NCBI GenBank assembly: GCA_025201375.1
Contig: JAIWZP010000009.1
Coordinates: forward strand, 248,001-312,000
Length of the DNA: 64,000 bases
Direction of reading: 5' to 3'
Source: Gongronella butleri
Lineage: Eukaryota > Mucoromycota > Mucoromycetes > Mucorales > Cunninghamellaceae
In this document: one piece after another, positions 48,385-60,520 of the stretch
Position numbering within the stretch: the stretch's first letter is position 1
How the letters are laid out: each line of letters begins with the position of its first letter
Notes under the pieces: model-generated
Seen by the model: only the letters and a program-made list of their open reading frames with translations
Told to the model about the DNA's origin: nothing
Database searches by the model: none
Translations under genes and position numbers: made by a program

Positions 48385-50487
48385 ATGAGCGAGAAAGCCG
48401 GCAAAAGTTCGATTGATGCGATACCATTAGACGATGTGTCAAGCGACAATAAGCTGGAAGCTGCGCACGGCGGCGCAGCGTCCACCACGACGTACCGCAC
48501 GTACCCCATCCGATTTTACGGACTTGCTTTGATTTGCCTGCTGAACATTGTCTCGTCGTGGAGCTGGCTGTGCGTAGCGCCCGTCCCGGACTTTGCCAAC
48601 CAGTTTTTCGATAATATCGGCATCACCGTCATCAATTGGTTCTCCAGCGTGTTCTTTTTGACATATGTTGTCGCCGGGCCGCTCTCCAGTTACATTTACG
48701 TCAAGCACGGCATTAAAATTGGGGTAAAAAGAAAAAAAAAATACACGCATTGCCGCTTTTGGGCAATTGACCGTTTGTTCACCTCCATTTTTCCATCAGA
48801 TTGTCATTGGCAGTGTGTTGCAAGTGATTGGCGCCTGGCTGCGCTTCTTTTCTTCATTTGTTCACACCGGCGGCCAAGGCAAAGTGGCTCTTGCCATGAT
48901 CGGCCAGGTAAAGGACCCAAAAAAAAAAAAAATGAGAATATCATCATTACCCTTTCCCTCCCCTCCTGGCCTCCCTAAATCAATCTGACACACTCCTTCA
49001 CTCTAGCTCTTTTGCGCCTTTGGCCAACCATTCATTCTCAATGCCTCCACACCCGTAAGACAAAAAAAAAATGAAAAAAAATGGAAAATACGAGAGTAGG
49101 GCGTCGTGTTTCTGATTCATTCTTGTTAGTACTCGAGCCAATGGTTTGGAGCAAATGAGCGCAGCTCCGCGAGCATGGCCGGTGGCCTCTGTAAGCAACG
49201 TCATGTGGTCCCTGGCGTCTGAAATTCTCATTTTTCTCGTTTTTTATTGCTTTTCAGCCAACACGGTGGGCATGGCCATTGCCGATCTGATTGTGCCTGC
49301 CATTGTGACCGATAGTGGGTCCGTTCAGACCAACGTAAGCGCCAATGGGCCATGATGGACGCCCATGCTCATCACTTCCCCCCCCCCATTTTTCGCGCTT
49401 TCACTTGTAGTTCCTGATAATTGCATGTGTGACGACGGCTGTGATGATCCCGACGTTCTTTATTCCGCGCCAGCCCAAGACACCGCCTTCGTACAGCGCT
49501 TCAAATCAGGACGAACGCCGCCAGCCATTGATGACGACACTGTGGTCGCTGCTGACGAACCGCAACTTTATGATCCTGTTCATTGCCTTTGGCGTGATGT
49601 GCGGTCTGGCATCGACGCTGACGTCGATGCTGCCGCAGATTGTGCAGCCGTATGGCATCTCGTACGACGATGCAGGCTACCTGGGCGTCGCATTCATTGT
49701 CGCCGGCATTGTCGGCGCCGTCAGCACCGGCATCTTCATCGACCGCACCAAATTGCATGTCTGGGTCCTGCGCATCTTTATCCCCATCGTCGGGTTCATG
49801 TACCTCGCCTTTTTCTTTGTCGGTAAGCCTCTTTTGCATGATTTTTGCGTTTTGCGCGTCAAGATGCGTCGTGCACCGCGTCTAAACGCGTCCCACCGCG
49901 TCATCGAGATTTTTGTCGTGTCGTACAATTGTGCCAACGCGTCTACGACGAAATCGACGCGCTTTTATGACGCGTTTTGCGTGTTTTTATCCGTTTTCGT
50001 CATTGACGTTTCTTTTTTTATAGTTGAACAGAACAACTACGACGCCATGTTGGCTGTGTGTGCGCTCATGGGCTTCTTTATGTTCTCGTTGCTACCCGTG
50101 GCATTGGAGCTTAGCGTTGAGAGTAAGCAATCGCGCAAAAAATCAAAAAAAAAAAAAAATAGAAAAACACGCGATGCGAAGCAACTTTTTCTTATGCCTA
50201 TCCTTTTTTTTTTCTTCTTGCCTCCAGGTTCCTACCCTGCGCCAGAGACGATCTCCAGCTCGTCGCTGTGGATGTCGTCCCAGGTGTTTGGCCTTGTATG
50301 GCTTTTGAGCATGAACGCGCTGATTGACACCAGCGGCCAGCCACCCAACAACCTGCGCAAGGGCCTGATTCTTGCCGTGTGCGTGGCCATGCCCATGATG
50401 ATCCTGTCCACCGTGTACAATAGCCCCAATCGCCGCATGCAAGTCGAAAAAGAGCAGCAAGACGGCGAAAACACCCCCCACTCTTGA
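48385..50487 (+). CDS. MFS transporter, SLC49/MFSD7-like
   Basis: Predicted twelve-helix major facilitator. Eight exons, 48385-48723, 48800-48907, 49007-49054, 49130-49190, 49258-49334, 49411-49822, 50024-50122 and 50228-50487, give 467 residues. A 45-residue hydrophilic N-tail leads into YRTYPIRFYGL and the first helix with SWSWLCVAP, a start typical of the SLC49 group (heme/choline and related carriers). Further support: the LSSYIYVKHGIKIG loop after helix 2, GQPFILNASTP and WFGANERSSASM in the N-half, and a central cytoplasmic loop rich in Pro/Arg (RQPKTPPSYS). The C-terminal tail is hydrophilic. Intron 6 (49823-50023) is packed with ACGCGTC words. Substrate cannot be read from sequence. 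Adjacency to the P450 array suggests, but does not show, a shared role. Confidence 0.87.
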
Positions 50488-50874
50488 TTCCCTCATTTTC
50501 TGTCCCCTCCACCTCCATTTATTTAATATCCCTGTCAATGAACAACCTATTTACTCGCTAAAAGGTGCCATTTTGAAACACATCATGGTGCCCAGAAAGA
50601 GGCCAAAACTGATTTTGGGGGGCGAAACAGTGATTTTTTCTTACTTTTTGCATTGAAGCAGCAATGGCACACTAAATCAACTGGTTGCAGCTGGCAAGCA
50701 AAAGGCAATGGGTATAATAAATGAGACTGAAAAGAGGTGGCGTCGCGAGCAATTCCATGTCCATGAGCATGGAAAGACAAAAGCCTCCCCCCTTTTACTA
50801 CGCGCATCGTCGTTTGCATTGGCGTGGGCCCTAATTGGTCAGATCAAAACAGGGCAAGGGCAGGTCGAGAGCGC

Positions 50875-50905
<31 letters not shown>

Positions 50906-50995
50906 GTGCAACCCCCGCTCCCCTTTTTTTTTTTTTTTTTTTTCTCGTCGCTTCTTTCGCTTTTCTTCGACTTGCTTTTGTCTGTCTCCCTGATC
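50488..50995. other. Intergenic region between transporter and exportin genes
   Basis: About 0.5 kb with a CCTAATTGGTCAG (inverted CCAAT) near 50829, an A run (50876-50899) and a T run (50924-50943) before the exportin start. No coding region recognised. Confidence 0.5.
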
Positions 50996-53900
50996 ATGAA
51001 TAGCACAGAGCAGCAAGCTGATGCCGCCCAGATCGCGGCGCAGTTTATGGAGGCCTGTGCCGATTTTCAGGTAAACAATGCTCGGCACCATGAAAAAAAA
51101 AAATGGACAAAGGCTGACAAGATCTTCTTTTCAAGGTGCCTGCGACTCGCACCGCCGCTGAGGAGACTCTAAAGTCCTTTCGACAAATACCCAAGGTGCT
51201 GCCGATCGCAAAGTATATTTTAGGTGAGGAGCACGACCACGAGGAAACCGGGAAAGCGGTCATTTGGCTGCAAACAGAGCCTAAAATCCCTATTTTTTAG
51301 ATCATGCGACGGAGCCCACGGTGCAATTCCAGGTGTCGCTTGCGATTGGCATTGTGGCCGTGCGCGATTATACCTTGTATGCCTTGGAAGACCTGTTGCA
51401 GCTGAAGAATTATTTGATCGAATATTCGATCCACCACGAAAAGTAAGGCAATTCTCGCCAAATTCATCCTTTTTTTTTTTTTTTTGCTCAATTCCTTTTT
51501 ATCTTTCTTTGATCCAGGATGCCAAAGTACGTGCGTGACTATCTGCTGTCTGCAGCGGCGCTCATCACCAAGCGCAGCCTCTCGGACATCTCAGAACAAG
51601 ATCGCCGCGCGGTCCTTGCCAATGTCACGCAGCTCCTCACATCCAGCGCCCCGGCCGCGGTAAGAAAAAAAAATGGCGACAAATTTGATTGTCAACGAAT
51701 GTCTTCTCATTATAAATTTTAGCAATTGACGGGCGCAGCGCTGTGCAACGCGCTTGTGGACCAATTTTCGAGCACACGCGCGAGCACGGTGGGGCTGAAT
51801 TGGGAATTCCATCACAATGCGCGCTTGTTCTTCGAAGTGGAGATGCTTCAGCCCATGTTCCAAGAGACCATCACGCAGATGCACGCGCAACTCAACCAAA
51901 TGCCAGCATCGCCCACCATTGCCGCGTCGCCCGTGCTCACAGAGCTGCTGACGCTCGCGGAAAAGATCCTCACGTGGGATTTCGAGACGGTCAAGAACCA
52001 GCCGAGCCTGCCCGGCTCGTTTGCGTCGGATGTGGCGCCCGATGATATCGACACCGCCGACCAGGGCGGACCTTCGGCGCAGCGCGCATCTTACTCGGTG
52101 TTCCCGCCCACGTGGCGCGCCATCCTCAGCAACCACGACGTACTCTGGTTGTTTTTCGCCGTCTACGAGCGGGTCCAAGACCACAATGTGCTTGGCCACC
52201 GTGCTTTGCAAAGCCTCGTGCGACTCGCCGGCCTCCGCGAGGACTTTTTCGCCAACGACCAGACCGCCATCCATGGCTACGCGCGAACAATGATGCACGG
52301 ACTCGTCCAAATGATTCACGGGTAATGATTTTTCTGGAAAATGAGAAAACAAGCAGCCCCGTTTTTCTCATTTTGCTCATTTTTTTCTCTTATTTTTTTT
52401 TTGTTGTTTTCAGGCTGGCGCAGCGCGGCACGAGCCCCGAGCAGCTGACCGAGCAAGGACCGCAAATGCTGGGCACCATCCAGATGGTGCGTATGCTCAT
52501 GGAGAACATCTCTGTGGCCAATTTCTGCGCCACGTCCGAATTTTTCCCGTTTTTGCAGGAATTGCAGCACCTGACACTTTGCTGCCTGCAGGCCACTGCG
52601 CATGAGATGGACGAGGGCTGGATCAGCGAGGCCAGTGACGAATGCCTTCAAACCTGGGTGGTGCTGGGTAAGAAAAAAAAAACAGGCGAAAATGGGGGAA
52701 CACAAGGGGAAAGGAGTCGTTTTTGGCGTTTTTGACGTTTTTCTCTCTCTTTTACGCGATTAGCGGACATTGTGCAGCCTGTGGATCCACGGGACCAGTC
52801 GGGCCGCAAGGGCCTGTCAGAGGCGCATCTGGCGCAATTGAACGAGGTGATGAAGTCGGTGGCGTACCGCGTGGTGGAGACGTACATGCAGACGCAATTG
52901 GAGCGAGCACGTCAAGTTCTTGCCGAGGAGGACGAAGAGGAAGACGAGATCGACAGCGGGCTCAAGGACTGGGACACGTACGAGGATCAGCTGCAATGCA
53001 TTGCCGCTCTCGGCCGTTTACACCCTGCGCAGTGCATCGCGCATCTATCTCAACTGCTGGCCGACCGCATGCAGCGCTTCCACGCGTTCCTGAACGGCAC
53101 CGCCACGGATCAGGGCGAGTTATTGCTGATTCACGAACAAATGCACTGGATTGCCCTCATGGCTGGCTTCTTGCTCGCCGACGCGGGCTTTGGTGAGCAA
53201 CCGTTCATCCCGGACCCCATTCTTCAATTGTCCACGTCCATGGCGCCTGAAAACGATCAAGTCGTCCACCTCGCCAACCAATTCCTCGAATTACTGCGCG
53301 TTTACGCTAGCTTTGGCCCACACAGCATCGAGGCCGCTAATTACAGCCCGCGCGTTGCCGAAACCCTCGCCTGGTACATGGAGCGCTGGACAAAATCGTA
53401 CTTGCTGATGGACGAGAACGAGTATGGCCAAATGAGCGCCGGACTTGCACACGCCTTTGGCAAACCTGGCCCTTCGGATGGCCAGGGCACGGCTGTCCTC
53501 GATTTCTTGCTGCAGCAGATCAAGGCCAATTTCATGCTGTGGAACGCAGAGCAAGATGTCCTCACCCAGCTCATCTACTGGCTCGACACACTCGGCACAG
53601 GCATAAACACCAAAAACAGCCTCGTCCACTCTCGTAAAAAAAAACCCCTCTTTTTTTCATTGTAAAACGTGATTTTTGCGATTAACATCCCCCTTTTTTT
53701 TTAGACTCTTTCCCGGATTTGATCAAGTTTTTGACGGCCAACGTGGGCCAATTGCCTGAATCCGTCCACAAGTAAGCTTGTGAGAAAGCTGACGTGCCAT
53801 CGCTGATCCCTTTTTATTTTATTTTTAGCTACTTGATCAAGACCATCACGGACATTGCGAGCTCTGTGAGCGACGATGCGCTGCGCCATGAGTACCTGGA

Positions 53901-55326
53901 CATGATTTTCAGCATGACCGAGGAACGCTTGTCGGCGGTGCTGCACCACGCCGACTTTGCGACTCAATATCAGGCCGGCAATGTCATGGATCAGGTGCTC
54001 AATGCTCTAGATGTAAGTCAATGCCCATGATTTTCGTTTTGGTGGACTCATCTCCTCGTTTGTAGATGTTTGACGGCATCGCCCTCGCCATGGAAACGAC
54101 AAACACGGCGCCTGTGTTTGCCTTTTTGTCGCGTTTCTTCGAAAGCTTCCACAAATTGTTTGAAATTTACAAGGACGTCAGCGAGGTCCAGCTTCTCATC
54201 CTCCAATTGCTCAGCGACATCATGAGCCGTGTCGTAAGCACCCGCTTTGGAATGGGCAAAAACAAAAAAAGGGCGCGTTTGGATGCTCAATTCCGTTTTT
54301 TTTTCACATTTTGCGCGTAGGATCTGACGCAAATCTCGGCCGAGCAAAAGCAGGGCCTGTACCAATTCACGACCGAGATCATCCGCTTGTACGGGCGCTT
54401 CCACACGGGCAAAAAGAGACTGCATAGCCAGGAAGAGGAGGCTGACCGGCCGTACGAGGATATTGCCACCATTTTGATGATGCTGACCAACCTGATGAAC
54501 GCCGACAATGAAGGAAGCCGCGACGCCAATGCCGCCGACGTCGCTCTCTTTGGTATCCACACCGTCTTGCCCATGATTGACCTAGAAATGCTCCAGGTAA
54601 TTGCAAAAAAAGGGGGTCCTTTTGGCCACAAAAGCTGAATTCGACACTCAATTCCGTGATTTTTTTTAATTTTTTTTCCAGCTTCCCAGTCTCTGTACAC
54701 AATACATCAGTTTGGTGTCCAAGCTGATCACCCGTTTCCCAGACAAGCTGCCTGAGCTGCCTGCATCGCTCATGGACAGTCTGATGTCCAGCCTCGAATA
54801 CGGTCTCCGCCACCCCATCACCGAGATCAACCTGCTGACCCTGCATGCCGTCGTCCCACTCGCCACATGGATGCTGCAGCACCAAGGTAAGAACAGATAA
54901 GAACGGCACAATCGATGAAAAAAAAAAAAGAAAAGCGAAAAAAGGGGGAAAAAAAGTATGCGCTGACGCGCTTTTCTTAATTGCATAGGCAATCTGGACA
55001 TGCTGCGGGCGCGCATGGATGCTTTGCTCGGCGTGCTACTGCAGATGCTGCTCTTCCAGCAATTGGAGCCGTCGATTGTGTACATGGCTTCGGACGCACT
55101 GCTTGGCCTGCTGCTCGTTGCACCGGCGACATACCTCAAAATGGTACAGCAGATCATCGCACAGCAGGCCGCCGACCTCCAGCCGCGCCTGATTCATGCC
55201 TTTGAAAAGCTCGACGCCGCAACACCCAAGCAAAACACCCCGCCCACAAAGGAACAGAGCAATGCCTTCCGCACCAGTCTGTCCGCGCTCCTCATGGACG
55301 CCCGTGCCGTCTTGCGCGTCAAATAA
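50996..55326 (+). CDS. XPO4: Exportin-4-like nuclear transport receptor
   Basis: Importin-beta superfamily carrier that exports proteins such as eIF5A from the nucleus with RanGTP. Thirteen exons, 50996-51070, 51136-51223, 51301-51442, 51518-51659, 51723-52321, 52414-52667, 52764-53633, 53705-53771, 53829-54012, 54066-54233, 54321-54596, 54682-54886 and 54989-55326, give 1,135 residues, the usual exportin-4 length. N-terminal region has AAEETLKSFRQ and VQFQVSLAIGIVAVRDY, an importin-N-like start. The segment STVGLNWEFHHNARLFFE is characteristic of exportin-4. The remainder is helical HEAT-like repeats, with an acidic loop EEDEEEDEID near the middle. Stop overlaps an AATAAA. Absent from budding yeast, present in many early fungi, which fits the window. 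Assignment to exportin-4 rather than another exportin is from family memory and could be tested by search. Confidence 0.88.
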
Positions 55327-55935
55327 AAATACACCACCGCTTTAATTTACAATCATTGTTGTCTCGCACGCATCGTCAAAAGGAGTGTTTAGCGCTGTAA
55401 ACAGGGAAAAACGCCCCAATCATTGAATCAAAGTGATTCCTTCGGGCCACCATTGGCTTCTTTGAGTTCCTAAAGTTGGGGGAAAGCAGTGGAAAGATGA
55501 GGGGACACCCAATTCCCTGGACAAAAAAAGGGGGCTCAGTTGAATTTCCGTCCTTTTGGCACCAGACAGGATTAAATCGTTTTAAGGATTGGCATGGACT
55601 CACTTACTAAAAGTGCCACCTTCGCATCACCACGCGATTATCGATCCCATAGATTGATATTCAATAAAAGATTTTCTACAGCAGCGCCAGAAACCTGATT
55701 TTTTTTTCGAAAGACGCAAATTGCTCGAGAAGCAACAAGGAACCTGGCGATGCCCAGCGCAAATAAATGATAGTACAACCTCTTGGCTTTCGAATGATGC
55801 TAGTTTTGCTCTGAGGCGCCATCATTATATGCAGGTAAAATGCAAAAGACGATAAAACATCAATTTCGGTTTTTTCAAGCACGTCTTCAAAGTCTATTAG
55901 TTGATTTTTTGTGAAGGCTCAAGGCTCGCTGCGAC

Positions 55936-56705
55936 AGGCTTTCATTTGAGCCCATTCATGCGGCACGGCGATCTCTAGTTCGTTCGCACTAACCAGGATG
56001 AAAAAGGACCAAAATCCGTGGATGAGCCCCTGGCAAAATTTTGAAAATCAAAAAACGTTGAACGAACGCCACAAAACTTGGAGGGAAGCAGGAATGCACC
56101 TCGCGCGTCATTTCTTACGCTGGCAAGCGTCGAGCATTTAATAAGAAAAAGGGGAGAAATTCAACTTTTTATCACAAATATCACCCATTTTAAAATGGAT
56201 GACATCGGACAGCGACGTGATTTTTGCGACAGGAAACAAATATATCTCGCGCATATCGATCGTGCGCACACTTGGGTGTCGGTGATCACAAGAAAACGTA
56301 CATTACGCGTGAACGGCGACGCGTCAAAACCGTGATTTTTGGACGTTATTTTCTACGCGTCAATATTCTGGATCGCGCAAAAACATCGCAAGCGCAATGC
56401 ACACACACACAATGCGCCGACTAATTCTCTTCGAGTAAATCTTGATTCGATCGGGTCTGGCGCGTGTTGCCGTCAAAGGGTGAGCATTTGAAATGAAGCT
56501 CTATATCACTCAAAAATGGCATTTCACTCAAAAATGGCATTTTCTCGAAATCCAGAAGCTGGATTTCGCTGAAACAAATCTCATTGTGCAATGTCCTATA
56601 GCGCCCACCATACCTCCAATTTTGGCAAGAATCTGAGGAACTAGACTTTTTTTTTTGCAAAAATCATCGCATCATCAGCGTGGCTGCGCGCCAAATTTCA
56701 AACAG
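55936..56705 (+). repeat. Dispersed repeat, copy D
   Basis: Partner of copy C (32420-33165), same orientation, about 23.5 kb away. The best conserved stretch is around 56235-56330 (ACAAATATATCTCGCGCATA, ATCGATCGTGCGCACAC, GTGAACGGCGACGCGTC). Copy D has a short internal duplication CACTCAAAAATGGCATTT at about 56510-56545 not seen in C. Confidence 0.75.
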
Positions 56706-57522
56706 GCTTTACTCCCCGAATTGGGCACCCAGAGACACGTGGAAGTAATCGGAAAAATGCCTGACATCACTTCTTTCATAATAATAAGTATTGAATTAAT
56801 TTACAAGCCACTCTTCGATTATATATTCAACGTTTACGCATAAAAATTGAAAATCTGATAGTTTCGACCCTTGTCGTTCTATTCTTTCGTTTTCTTTTGC
56901 TTTCTTTTTTTGTATCTACAGTTGCTGTCTTGTTGCTTGCAGTCATTTTTGGCCTATTTGCCTAGTTTCATCCACGGGTATTTTGCAAAATCGCAAATTG
57001 CTTCCTGATTTGCGTCCTTGGGTCTTTTTTTTTTTTTACCTTGGATTCGCATGTCAAGGTGATAACTTAGGATGAATTCGGGAGATAGAATCATGTGGCG
57101 GTGCCAGTATGGCACTTTGCACATAACTTTATTATTGGCTGCGGCCTGGTAAATCGAAAAAGAGAGAAAATTATAGCATACGGTGCCAAAAAGTACAGGA
57201 AAGACGCGGTCAGACCTCGGTGACCAGGAAAGAAGGCGGATAGGCTATAGGATACAGGTTCAGAAAAAAAAAAGCTCGTGTGATGTACAAATCCAAATGG
57301 AACAAAGAGAAGTGACACAAATGTTTATTCAAGTTTGATAAATGCTGCGTGCCATGTTTTTTTTTTATTTCTTAGAACGATAATAGGCAGCTTTGGCGCT
57401 TGTTTCGTCGGCGTACGAGCTCAAGTGGCTGCTTAAGTTCTTTCCCAGCTCGAATAATGCGTCCAGTCAATAGATGCATGCTCTTGATGAAATGATCGAC
57501 AAACGCCCAGTCTGAGTTGGAT

Positions 57523-57693
57523 TTATACGTCGGCGACCCGCTTGACGAGGGCTCTCGTAGTTGCTCTTTTCGCCTGATGTGCATCAATGAGATGCAGCAC
57601 ATCATCCAGGCAGTCCACCAGCCTGCGCTTTCGCGATTCCAGGTCTTTGACATCCTCGGTCAAAAAGTCGTTGACTAGGACGCATTTTTCCAT
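57523..57693 (-). other. 56-codon open frame, coiled-coil-like, unknown
   Basis: Starts MEKCVLVNDFLTED and continues with a heptad-like series of Leu/Val and charged residues (SRKRRLVDCLDDVLHLIDAHQ). A second frame downstream on the same strand (57372 onward) continues with WAFVDHFIKSMHLLTGRII, so this could be a frameshifted or spliced remnant, but no valid intron joins them. Family not recognised; may be chance. Confidence 0.2.
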
Positions 57694-57977
57694 GGATCTG
57701 CTCCAGTTGACGCATCTTGATTGCTAGTGGAAGATTGTGCGCCTGCACGCCGAAATTTGGGTTCGCAATGATCTACAGCAATTGAATCGTCGGGCCATTC
57801 TTGTGCAAGATTTCTCGCAATGACAACTATTATTCGACAAAAAAAGCGACCAATTGCGGCCAGCGTGTCCTTTATTCGATTCTAACATTAATTTTACATC
57901 GTAGATCGCACCGAAAAACATAATGGCAAGCTGAGCAGGGTCTGGGGACCGTGATATCGAGAAAAATATACCTTTAC

Positions 57978-58245
57978 CGATTTTAACGCGTTTGTAGTGT
58001 GCATGTTGGGATGCAGGTACTTTATTCCATTCTAAATTTGATTTTACATTGTAGATCGTACCGACGAACACAATTTTGCAATCAGAGCAGTTTTTAAAGT
58101 ACTTCCATTGGAATAACTGCGAAATTAGCGATATATCGCTTCGTGCTCGAAATCCAGCTATTGGGCATGCTATTTAGACATCACCACAGGATTCAACATT
58201 GTGCACTATCCCTACAGCGGTTGCCATGACATCGACAACGCAAGA
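57978..58245 (+). repeat. Direct repeat R1, first copy
   Basis: Shares, in order, CGATTTTAACG, TACTTTATTC.ATTCTAAATTTGATTTT.CAT, GCGAAATTAG.GATA, ACATCACCAC and CTACAGCGGTTGCCATGACATC with 58930-59188. A partial third copy at 57862-57945 carries TTTATTCGATTCTAACATTAATTTTACATCGTAGATCG. The spacing between copies is about 0.95 kb. No coding potential seen. Confidence 0.75.
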
Positions 58246-58929
58246 TCGAGGGCAAGCATAAAAGAATAAAATAAAGAATATTGCCCACTTCTCATTGAAA
58301 TCCACAAATTTCTGGTATGTAGGGCCGTATAATCTCAAGGACATGCTCGGCTGGCCATGTCGTAAAGCAATCTAGTGGTTGGTAGGGTTGCTATTGTGCG
58401 AGATGTTTCGCAATGGTACATAACTTTTTCTGGGTCAATTGCGTCCAGCGGCGGCGGCCATCAGCGCTGGATTCATTGGCATTTTGTTGTGTGCGACGCC
58501 AGAGACGCTACATTCATGGGGTAGCAAGGTACTGGCCTAACCAGTGCACGGCAGTTCCACAAGGAAGTGTGCCGCCGCGTTGCAATTTCTATTTCAGGAG
58601 CTCGTTTGTTGTATTGTGCATAACAATGGCCAAAGTGACTGGCAACGCGGTATACTGTTTTATGTCGGATTAGGAATCATCGATGAGCAGTCGGTAAAAC
58701 GCCATATTGGCAGTATACTGGATTCCCATTAGCACTGGAAGTCGAGAATCCGAACTTTTAGTACTTGGTGCCGTAGACAACACATCCGACCTTGTGCAGT
58801 TTGGCCACTCTGTAGGGCACGGCTCGTACTGGTGGTCAACGGCGTTCTCACCTTCAAAATATTACTTATCATAAAAAAAGAGCTGGACGGGCTAGAGATC
58901 ATGATACAGTGAAAGCCGTGCAATTTAAG

Positions 58930-59188
58930 CGATTTTAACGTTTTCATAGTGTGCAAGTGGAATACGGGTACTTTATTCAATTCTAAATTTGATTTTGCAT
59001 CGTATTGATGAACACAATTGCAAGCTGAGCAGTGTGCAAAGCACATCAATTAAAACAAACAGCGAAATTAGAGATAAATTGCTCATGCTCTAAATCCAGC
59101 AATTGAACATGCAATTCAGACATCACCACATAAATCAGCATCGTCAATTACATCTACAGCGGTTGCCATGACATCAGGAACGCAAGAT
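58930..59188 (+). repeat. Direct repeat R1, second copy
   Basis: Second copy of the 57978-58245 unit. Sequence between the two copies (58395-58450 against 57775-57870) also shows weak similarity (CGCAATG, CAATTGCG.CCAGCG), so the duplicated unit may be about 0.95 kb with the ends best preserved. Confidence 0.75.
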
Positions 59189-59971
59189 TTTTGCCTTCGC
59201 AAGTCCATTTCAATGTCATTCATCCAATTTCGTCCCTTTGTAGCTGTAACAAGAAAATCAGCCCAATATTTCAGGTCAATTCATGCGTCAGGTCGCGCAT
59301 GGCATCTGTCCAGCGGAGTCTGGTTGTTTTGTAGGCTAGATCAGGGTCAATCTAAGATGGCGGGGTGTCCGGGCAGCATTTTTGTTGTTTTATGGTCGAA
59401 GCTTGTGTCAATCCAAGACTACCGGGCCCAAAACTGCCTTGTCGTGAATTGGAGAGCGAGAAATACCTAGTAGCGCTCAAACTGGCAGCCATATTAAATC
59501 TCGAAGACGTAATACACGCAAATGTTGGCTGCGGCAAGCCCCAAAATCCAAAATCGCAAAAAAGCGGTTTTCAGAATGACATCGAATTTACACACATGGT
59601 GCACCGCAAGACGAAACCACGGAATAAACCCAAAAAAAAAAAAAAGCATGTCCATCTTCTCTTCACGAGCAATGGATGATTTTTTATTTTTATTTACGGG
59701 CAATCATAATAGTTGCTGGATCGACGCGTCGTAGAATTGAGCTGACGTGTCCATCCGCAAGAGATGGTCCAGGAGTATGAATTTGATGCGGGAAAGTAGC
59801 GCAAACGACGACGGGAAACGCGATTTTTGTGTTATAAGTTGACGAAAATTCTGTCTTTTTTTTTTTTTTGTTCCACGGGGTATGAACAGGGCATCCGTAT
59901 TGAGTTTTTCCTCGATATCAAAGGCAGCTGAGAGGGTAGAGAGTCGAAGGGTGTTGGGATGAAAAATCTGG

Positions 59972-60520
59972 CTACAATGTGGTTGAAACATGTGGTCTGC
60001 GGCTGTGATGATTGTTTAACGGCATGGTGTGCGGAGACGACAAGGAGGTATGGTGCAATGGATGACGTAGATGATGCGGATGCTGATGCTGAGGGGGATG
60101 AAGATGATGGCGCTGCTGTTGCTGCTGCTGCTGCTGCTGGTATAGACGTTGCGAGTATGCATAATTCAATGAGATGCCCGTCGTTGGCACCGAGGACGAC
60201 GACACCAGTCGCGCGACGCGGCCGCGCCCGTCGGCTGACATGGGCGACAGCAACCGCGCATGCCGATGGGGGCGGAACACGGCCCACGGCGGGATTTTCG
60301 TCTTGAGTGCTTCCTTTTCATGACACACGCCCGAGCAAAAGCCTAACAATTCGCAGGTCTAATACCAATCCCCCGCCCCACACACCCCAGAAAAAAAAAA
60401 AAAAGGTACACAAGAGCCAGTCAGCGTCCAAAGCACAACCAGGCGCCGAATACAAAAAAAAAAAATCGAGCTTACATCCGTCAGCGGCATCTCACAGTAT
60501 AGACAAATGTTCGTATCCAT
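59972..60520 (-). CDS. Small zinc-binding protein, Ecl1-like
   Basis: Two exons, complement of 59972-60358 and 60476-60520, give 143 residues. The first 15 residues, MDTNICLYCEMPLTD, supply a C-x2-C pair; the second exon adds GFCSGVCHEKE, a C-x3-C pair, at residues 21-25. Paired Cys motifs this close to the N-terminus resemble the fungal Ecl1 family of small proteins linked to chronological lifespan and stress. The tail is Gln/His-rich (nine Gln in a row) and basic. The intron has a good GTAAGC donor and TATTAG acceptor. The Cys spacing across the exon join is the main evidence. The identification is tentative because the rest of the protein is low-complexity. Confidence 0.55.

Larger units (their letters stand above)
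55327..59971. other. 4.6-kb repeat-rich, gene-poor region
   Basis: Contains repeat copy D, a 56-codon frame (57523-57693), and a direct repeat pair at 57978-58245 and 58930-59188. No spliced gene could be assembled; open frames are short and in repeats. Confidence 0.65.

Noticed and set aside
57372..57653. 93-codon minus-strand frame as an independent gene
   Set aside because: No motif, its 5' part is out of frame with the more protein-like 57523-57693 frame, and no valid intron joins them.
59959..60306. Plus-strand frame with Asp-rich and Ala-rich runs
   Set aside because: It is the antisense of the Gln/His-rich tail of the spliced minus-strand Ecl1-like gene, which has a better start, Cys pairs and splice sites.
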